Program-made: the position numbers and the translations under genes | In this document: positions 23,701 through 32,700 of the stretch, in pieces | How the letters are laid out: the number at the start of each line of letters is the position of its first letter | Numbering within the stretch: the first letter of the stretch is position 1 | The notes under the pieces: generated by a model | What the model was told of the DNA's origin: nothing | The model's input: the letters and a program-made list of their open reading frames with translations, nothing else | Database searches by the model: none | Assembly: GCA_942486035.1 (NCBI GenBank) | Contig: CALNXK010000038.1 | Span: 3,417,001-3,481,000, forward strand | Length of the DNA: 64,000 nt | Origin: Porites lobata | Lineage: Eukaryota > Cnidaria > Anthozoa > Scleractinia > Poritidae | Direction: 5' to 3'

Positions 23701-26700
23701 TTCAGATAACTTGTTGGAATCCTCCTTTGCCTCTTCAACTTTGTTTGAATCAACTTGCTCTGGTTTCTAGATTTACAGTAAAAAATACAGAATCAGGGCT
23801 GTCACTGAGATTTCAAGTTGCCACCTATATGCAATTAACAGGTGGGGAATTGAAAAACAAGGAAGTTCTTTTGATTTCATTTTCCATTTGTTTCCTATGA
23901 AAGTAGCCGGGGTCAAGCCCATGGAAATTGGGGAAAAGAGTTTAACCAGTGTTTAACAAAACACCATTGTAAGCCATTTTCAGTTTGTCGAACGCTTTTA
24001 TGTAAACACCATTTTTAATTTCATTGTAAACAGTTTCATGACAGCACATGGTGTAGACTAGAAAAGCATTTGTCTTCTTAAAATGACCCACTAAGGAAGA
24101 GATCTACAGGTTGAAAGATTTCCTAAACCGTCGTCTAAGTTAGACTTTCTTTAAATAACCAACCCTCAGGGTCTTTGAATAGCTGAAAAGAAAGTGCTGC
24201 CTTTGTAGTGACATTAATTTTGCAAACGGTTTAGACTTTCTAGATAAGGACGAAAAACTGTAGGTCCCGTCTCAAAGCACTTTCACTTGTCTTATGAGAC
24301 ATAAAGACCCTACACCACAGTTCGAGCAGAGTAGGGGATGTAGACCCCAGTTCTATGGCCAACCTTTCCTGGGTAGGGTGGGTTATCTGTTGAAAGAGAT
24401 CTTATGACCCTCCTTCAGGTGTCATAATGGCCACCAGTGAACAGTGTATATGAAATATATAACCTTGGGTATATGAAACAACATCAGATTTCATAACAAT
24501 AGAATAATATTACATGCGCTTTGTTCATGTAGTTAGAATCCTCAAGGTATACCTCTTCAGAAGACAGTGCCTGTGTAGAGGGTTCTACAGCAGATGATGC
24601 CAGACTGGACGGTTCTGCCTCCATTGAAGACACTACCGGCGTCTCTGGTTTCTCCTGCGCCTCGCTGCTGGATTCAGGGATCATTTCAGCTTCCTGGTGC
24701 TTTGTGGTCACAGTATTGTTACCATTGACAGTACTACCAACCAAATCAGAGTCCTTCTCGGGAGGGGCGACAGAAGAGCTGCTTGACTCAGCCGGTTCAA
24801 TACTGCTGGTCTCAGCAGGAAAGGTTTGTTTGGTTTCTTTGGTGTTTGGGTCTTGGGTGGAGTCGGCAGCTGTGTCATCTGTTGAAAAAAATCCAATCAT
24901 GTTTTCATTATCAAGTTTAGATCTGATCCATGAATGATACAATAAGCTACACATCATAACAAACAGGACAGGGAAAAGAAACTTCAAAGGTAAGCCCTTG
25001 AAAAGCCAGAATGGAACTTGGCCAACAGTGATGTAAATTATAAAAGGAGAAAACAGAATTCCTAAATTTCTGTTGAGGTTACCAAATAGAAAATCTAAGA
25101 CTTGCAATATTGTTTTGTAAAAAGGGTACCCAAAATACCTACATGTAACCCAAACATCAAAATAACAGTTATCTGAACATAATGGTTTTAATAGACTATT
25201 ATGTTTCACATCTTTTCTGCACTACAAACAAGACTAGTTTAATTCAAAGGTATGAGTACCTGAAGTTTGTGGATTTACAGCAGTGTCCAATTCAGTAGTT
25301 TTTCCTCCTTGTGATACTCCATTACTGCCACTGATGGATTCAGGCTGGCTGGATCCTACAGCAGGCTCACCAGAATCTGTATGATACATGAATTAATATC
25401 AGAGACTTGGCCATGAAATCTTGGCATCAAGTGACAGACTTTTTGTAGGGAATAAAGTCAAGAAACAAGACTTATTTCTAGTTTTATTCTTGAGCAGAAT
25501 TGAAAATAACTTTTCACTGAAAGGACATAAAGGTTGTTGTATACCGGCACATGTCCAACTGAGTCATCAGTTTAGTACAACAAATCATGTGGCAGGACTC
25601 TATCAATTAATGATGCATTACAATTAGGTGTGGGACATGTAGGTATACCGATGGCCGCCTTATCTTCAGAACAATGTTATTTTGTTGGTTAAGAAAATTT
25701 ACGTGCACTCTGCAGAGATTTTGTTCATCTGCAGATGAAACCCCACGGTCACCAGATTACAAGTCCAATGCACTGACCACTCGGCTACGTTGCCTGCCTA
25801 CAAAATAAATGTTTGAATTTGGAGTCCTCTGGAGTATATACAGAAAAGTTTTGTATCTGCACCTGGCTTACTTTCATCTGTTGTGGCACTTGGCTGCTCT
25901 TCAGAATTTGAAGAACTTGTTGGAAGTTGCTCACTTGTTTCAACTTCACTGGGTTTAGGTGCATCTACCCCTACATCAAAATAACAATTTTTAAAAAAGA
26001 CACTGCATTAGGGCCTGTCCAAAGACTTTCACAGAAACTTCCATGGTTCTCAGGTAGATAGACTAGGGAACATTATTTATTATAATACAATGCAAAAAAA
26101 ATACCCTTTAGTTATCTTTTCCACCCAAACTGCCATTTTACGGGCAGATTTGGTTGTTTTATGCTCACCAATTTTTTTCTTCTACACAACATTTAACTGG
26201 GTCTATTCACTTCAGGGAAAAGAAATTTGCCTAAACCTCAAGGATCATGAAATAGCTTATACATGGTAGCACAGGTGGGTAGTGGAAAAGGTGTTCAATG
26301 GAATTTTCTGGTCAAAGTTAAATAAGATTTTTTCACTTTTCTCAAGTCTTCTTACACCCATTTAAGTATGGTTTAAAAGATGTCATCCCTGCAAAAATTA
26401 GGCATCAGGGTTGTCTGGAGATGAATCACAAGACTACAGTATTACAGGGGACAAAGTTGTACAATGGCAATTAAGGGCAATCAACGTGTGAATGAGCTTA
26501 CAAATGTCTACTGTAAACAAAAGTTGCTTAATATATAAGGTACTGTCAAGTGATGCCAATAAACTGATTTCTGTCAATACTCACCTGGTGGTGCTAAGCT
26601 TTCATCAATGCTTGGTGCCTCAGCCTCCACCCCTGGGGGCAACAGTTCTTTCTCCTTTCCAGTTTCCACTGGGGACATTTCCTCCCCAGGGGGAGCAGGC

Positions 26701-29700
26701 TCAGGTTCTGAGTCGGATTCAGACTCACTCTCACTCTCGTCATCCATAGCATCATAATAATAAGGTTCACGGTGGCGACGTTTGCGTTTCTTCTTGGGTT
26801 CATCCTCCTATACTCAAAACAAATTTAGATCAGTCTGAGTTCTCTCACTCACCTTCAAGTGACATTTTTAAGAGTGCATTAGATTGCAGCTGCAGTAATT
26901 TCACTAAAAAGTGTTCGAATGTGTGGGCTTTACTAACATAATCGGGTGAGTGTTGAAAGTACCAACTTCTACACATGTCGTAACTTCAGCAAATCTGAAT
27001 ATTAGTATCTTAGAAAAATTAAACAACATTGACATGGCCAATACATGTACAACAGAGCTAAGAACCAGTTAAAGTACTGTTTGGAGACATAGACACTAGG
27101 GATGGTAGCTGCCAGAGATAGTTACAGGCCTAGTGGTTCTATACACAAGGGTTAGATTATTGAAGGTGCTGAGGACCTAATGGTTTTCCCCCTTTCCCAT
27201 TTCCAGGGGTTTCAATAAAAATTGAAGTAGCCAGCAGGTTTGAAAAGAGTAACCGACTGTACCAACAAGGGGCCGTTAGTCTCCTTTTTAGGGGGAAGGG
27301 AGTCTGCGTGCGTTCTGCCTGAGAAAATTTTGACATTTCAAAGGCCTAAAATGTGATTTTCAGTGTTCTGGGGACTAAATTTGAGGATGAAGGAGAGAAG
27401 AAAATGTAGCTTTCAATTTATCAGACACACAATCAATTCCTACAAGCAATGAACAAATGATGAAAACTAAATTAAGTACTTATGCATGTAAACAAATTCT
27501 GCGTAGACCTATAAAGAAACTTAAGAAAAAGAATGACTGAAATATAGCATTCACATGACTAAAGCATAACATAAAACCAGTGGGCCTTTATGAAAACACA
27601 TCACAATTATGTTTTCATTCAGTTTTTATGATATATTTTTTGTTTCCAGTGTTATTCAAACTAGTTGTTTTTTCTTTCTCGAAAAAGCAGCCGACCTCTA
27701 TGAGCAAAGTAGCCGACATGTTTCATCGGCCGTCCGTGCTTATTGAAACCCCTGCATTTCATTCTTACTTTGATATATATATATATATAAGCTGACTGAC
27801 TTACTGACTGACTTTATAAGTTGCTTACTTGCACCTTAACGGCATAATATCAATGCTGCTATAGATGCTAGTATTGTAACAAACTGAATTCTGTACAGGT
27901 TTTATTCAGTGAAATTTATAACCTACCTTTTTGGTAGCTTTTTGAGCACCCTGATCCTTCTGTGACTGGGATGTCTGTGGTTCCTGTTGCTGTTCCTCAG
28001 TCACCTGTTTGGGGTATTGTTGTGGATCATAGTTTCCATAGCCATACTGCAAAATAAAACAGAACACAAACAAAGGGTGGATGGTACGTCCTTGATATTA
28101 TAAAGCAGTTACAATTGTACATCACGATTTCAGCATCATAACAATTTGCTATTTTTTTTAATTCATGTTAATCTCCTCTATTTAAAACTTTACATGTATC
28201 ATTAGGCCTGGTTCAAACATTGAATTTCACATGTACTGACTCCACAGGGTAATACAAATGAGCAAGTACAAAAAACCTCTGAGCCTGAGGCCTTATTTTT
28301 GGCCAAATCTGGGGTTGTTGTTCATCACATTCTGCAGAAACTACCTCACACAGCCCACTATAAGAATTTTGTTGTACACTAAAAGAATGAATGGCCATAC
28401 AAACTGTAGAATCATTGACCAGGAAGCATTTGCCATAAATCATATGTAACAACAATGTATAGTATTCTAACCTAGAGGTGGGGAAGACAACACACAGATT
28501 CTTTCAAAAAATAATTCTCTCACAAGATGTCGTCAGTAAAAGTTAATATTCAGTTGAATTACCCCATTGAAGTAAAGTAATTGTTTGTAAATGCCTTGTA
28601 TTTGACTATCCACTCCCCAAAATAAGCATGGGAAAATCGGGCTTTCGAATGGGATCGAGGGTAAGGAGTCAAAGAAGCCATGCCCTAATTTACCTGCTGT
28701 TGATAATACAGCTGTTGTTGGTGATAGTACTGCTGGGCCTGCTGCTGCAGTTGTTGTTGTTCAGGTGTTGGATTGGCTACTGACATCATTTTCACATCTC
28801 CATTCTCTTCCTTTTTTGCAGTGGCTTTTGCTGATGCTGGTGGAGGGGCTGAGGGTAGAGGTACAGATGATGGGGACACAGGACCAGTTTCTAGTATTGA
28901 ATCTGAAAAAGAAAACATTATGAATAAAAGGCTTGGTAAAAAGTTGCGAAAGTTCAAGCCACTAATATTTACAAAAAAAGACACCACAAAGAACAATCAA
29001 ACGTCTGGTTCTCAAGCATTGCTTTTCACACTGTCATATAAATTATTTAAAGACGGGGCTGATGTGACCACGCTCATACATGTACTTTCATGGTGTTTCT
29101 GGCCAAATTTCAAGACCCAAGTCAAAAGAGAGACAAAAAGCCATCTGCAGGACATTATTTTTACCTTTCTTCGCATCCTTGTCATTCTGAGAGGTTTGCG
29201 CTGTTTCATCAACAGTTCCATCTTTCTTTTCCTCAAAAGGTTCTGCAGGGTCATTACCATTTGGGGACATCAAAGGATTAGATGATGACCGTCTTCGTTC
29301 AGGTGGTGGAGTGGGCGGACACTCCAGTACAGCCAGATCACTGTCACTGCCTCCTTCTAACTTTATAACAACTACAAAGAAAATGTCGAAATTACTTTGA
29401 AAAATGACTAACGGGAAAGTGGATCAGAGTACTGAGAAAGTTTCACTGGTAACACCTTACTCAAGAGCATCGATCTCTTTTAAGGGCAAATTCAGGGCTC
29501 AAATTTACACTTGCAAAATGTGAGTGGTTTGGGGAAGGTTGCCAGTAAAAGTAATATCATTTTAACAAAGCCATTACGCATTTCTCCAGTATAAATTTGA
29601 GCCATAAAAACTATGTATATATTGAGCAGTACCAGAAAAAGAAAGAGTGCGTTTTCTAGCTGCATGCTTGCACTCGACTGCGTGTATAAACACAGGGAAT

Positions 29701-32700
29701 AACTTAACACTCTTCACAAGGCTCTTGACTTTTGCTAGTAACAAAAAAATTTTACTAGCAACCCTTGCTTGTAGACTATGAATTAACTTCAAACCTTGGA
29801 GTTCAGAGAGGTCATTGTACACGGTGTATAGAGACCTAAATTTGTTATCACTTGAAAGGAAAAACAATACCTGCATCCAGAAGTTTCACAATAGCATCAG
29901 AGTTATCAATATCCAGTGATATAGCATCAGCTCTCCCTGACTTCAACAGGTTTAGAAAGACTGAAAGCCGCCTTTTCATTGCCTTCTTTAACTCCTTCTG
30001 TCGAGCTGCTGATTCCTTAGGGTGGTATTTAGTTCTAAACCTTTAAAAATAAGACAAAATCAAACATGTCATTTTGGAAAGTGATGACAAAGATGGTTAA
30101 AAAAATACAAATAGTGCGAGTACCCGCATGGACTTACTCATCCATCTTCGCTGTCTTGCCTGGCCTCCACTGTGATACATTTGTACTACTGCCTTTTCAC
30201 TCTCTCATTATTAAAACATTTGCTATTTTTATAGCATTCATGTAGAAAGACTGACTGAGGTCAAATTATACAAAATATGAACCTCACTCTATACCGTGGG
30301 GTTTAAACGTGGCTCCTGTTCCCTGCTACCAATCTGCCTAATGAACTGCTTTGTGCAGTATAAAGAGTTCTAGGCATTATGCCTCATGCAAAAGAAATCG
30401 AGGTTTTGTTAAAGTGCGATGCATAAAGGTCCCGATCGATATGGCTTTGGCTATCTCATGCATGTGCCTGACAGAACAACAACACAGCTTGCTGCGAAAG
30501 GAAAGGGCCATTAACTAGTTAGCAAAATAAACATAAAAATGAGCATTACTTTAATTCTTATTTAACACTACTACATCAGAAAAAGATTGGTGATGCTCTG
30601 AATGTGTGAAGAGTAAAAAAAAAACAAGAAGGCCCGTTCTTTTTATCTAAATGTGAAAACAAAGCTAATAAAGTTTGCAAAAAAATAGAGCGATTTTTTT
30701 ATCTTAGACATGGCCCCAGTGGAAAAGATACTAGCTCCAATTATGTAGATGACAAAATGCCGTAGGCAAGGGTCAAAATAAACTGATTTCCAGATTGGAA
30801 TCAATGCCAGAACCTTAAACAAACAAGCAAAGAAACAAAATACTGATGGATACAGTGCCCTTAGTCATTAGGCCCTTGTCCCATTCAGATAGAAGCACAT
30901 CTGAGTATATGTACCGGTAATAGCTACATACACAAAATGCTGCAAAAGTTCTTTGACTTTTTGAGTGATTGCAGTCTGCAAGAACTAATTGGACCGAAAG
31001 ACATTCTACATCATAAACAGCAATTGAAGAAGATACAAAACATTAACTGTATGTCCCTTCTTATTTTACAAGTATTAACCAAACGTTATGGAGTGCGGGC
31101 GACAATGATCCAAGTTCAAATGCTTTTGCTTCAACGCTGTGCTTCAAGCAAGTTTCACGTGATAGACGGTCAAGATTATGAGTGACAGAAGGTCCAAACG
31201 CAAGTGATCAAATTGCATTCTGTGCATTCTATTCATTCTTAGTTGAAGTCCAAACGAATACTGGCTACATACTTGCAAGGCATGCTTGATAACAACCTGG
31301 AGATTAGGACTGCGGGCGAACGGGCTCCTCTTGTCGCCCACAATAAACCCCTTTATTTACCTTTTATATTATAGCAAATTGCATTGACACGTGCATAGTG
31401 TGATTTACATGAACTACATACCACTCTTCTTCCTTGTGTTGCTGGAAAAAATCACTCATTTGAGTTTTTCTAAACTCCAGTTTGTATTCTTGATATTTGT
31501 TGAATGCTTCCTCGTCACCAATGTTGTCATCTTGAGCATTTAAGAACTGTTTAAATGTCATCATGGCTGGGGCATGATTACCCTGGGATGCCTGTGATTG
31601 CTGATCCACATCAGGTCTAAAAAAATAAGATGAAACTAAAAGGTACTGCCATGCATAATAAAAACTTTTTTGCGGCTACTGCCTTCCTTTAGGCCGGGGA
31701 AGGCTAGCCACCATTTCCTGGTATTATAAAAAAGTCCTAAGACTGTAACTTTTCAAAGGAATGCCGATACAAGCTGCAACAAAACAAACTTGAACCAGTT
31801 TTTGTTGCAGCTATGTTAGCGGTCAAAAATTCCATCTGGAAAGAGGATATCCCTGTCCAGAAAATAACCATAAATTCTGCAGAAAATTTAACTGATAGAC
31901 TATCACAGCTTAGAGCTCAGGAATCAGGGAAATAGCAATCATGAAATACTGCATCTAGGCCACAAACTTGAGTTTAATTTTTTTCACAGCAGGATATCTC
32001 TGTTTGGTAGATACTGACTACATGATTTGATTCCTCAGTCAGCCGCTCAGATTTTAGGCATGGTGCAAATATATGTTGCAGTTAATTTTTCATCTCAGAT
32101 AATTTTAGTTTTTCTTTTGTTGTTGGGTATGGTAATGTCTGTTAAAGAAATTAAAACAAAGGAAAAATAATTAATTAACTACAACATTTACATTAGCCTT
32201 TTTTTTACTTTTATCTTTTTTAAAAACAATCTTGGAATCTAAACAAGCTGTCCATGTCGTACCTCTGTTGTTGTCTAGCATCCTGTTGTGCATTTTGCAT
32301 TTGCTGGACATCAGGGTGTTGCCATGTATTGTGATGCGCAGGTACTCCACCATAGGGCACACTGTAGTCACCAGCATTATGATAACTTGGCTCATCCCTG
32401 TAGATATTAAACAAAAACGTTTTCATTTCTTCCAGAACAGATAAAACTCAAAATACAGCAAAATTCCAAATTTCATCTTGTAAAATACAGTAAAAGTAAT
32501 AACACTACGTAACAGTACTGCCACAGAGGATTCATTTCGAAAGGTCACTCTACAGCATTTCATTAAAAAGAAATCACATTACAAGACTCTACCATCACTC
32601 TGAATTTGAAAGGATTGTTGCAGAATAATTATCAAAAAAATATGACTTGGTTTTCTCAAAATTTGGACAAGTGACGGTTCATTTTGGCATCAGTTTTTTC

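Noticed and set aside
28773..29285. 170-codon plus-strand frame
   Set aside because: It lies antisense to ARS2 exons 5 and 6 and the intron between them, and has no family similarity.
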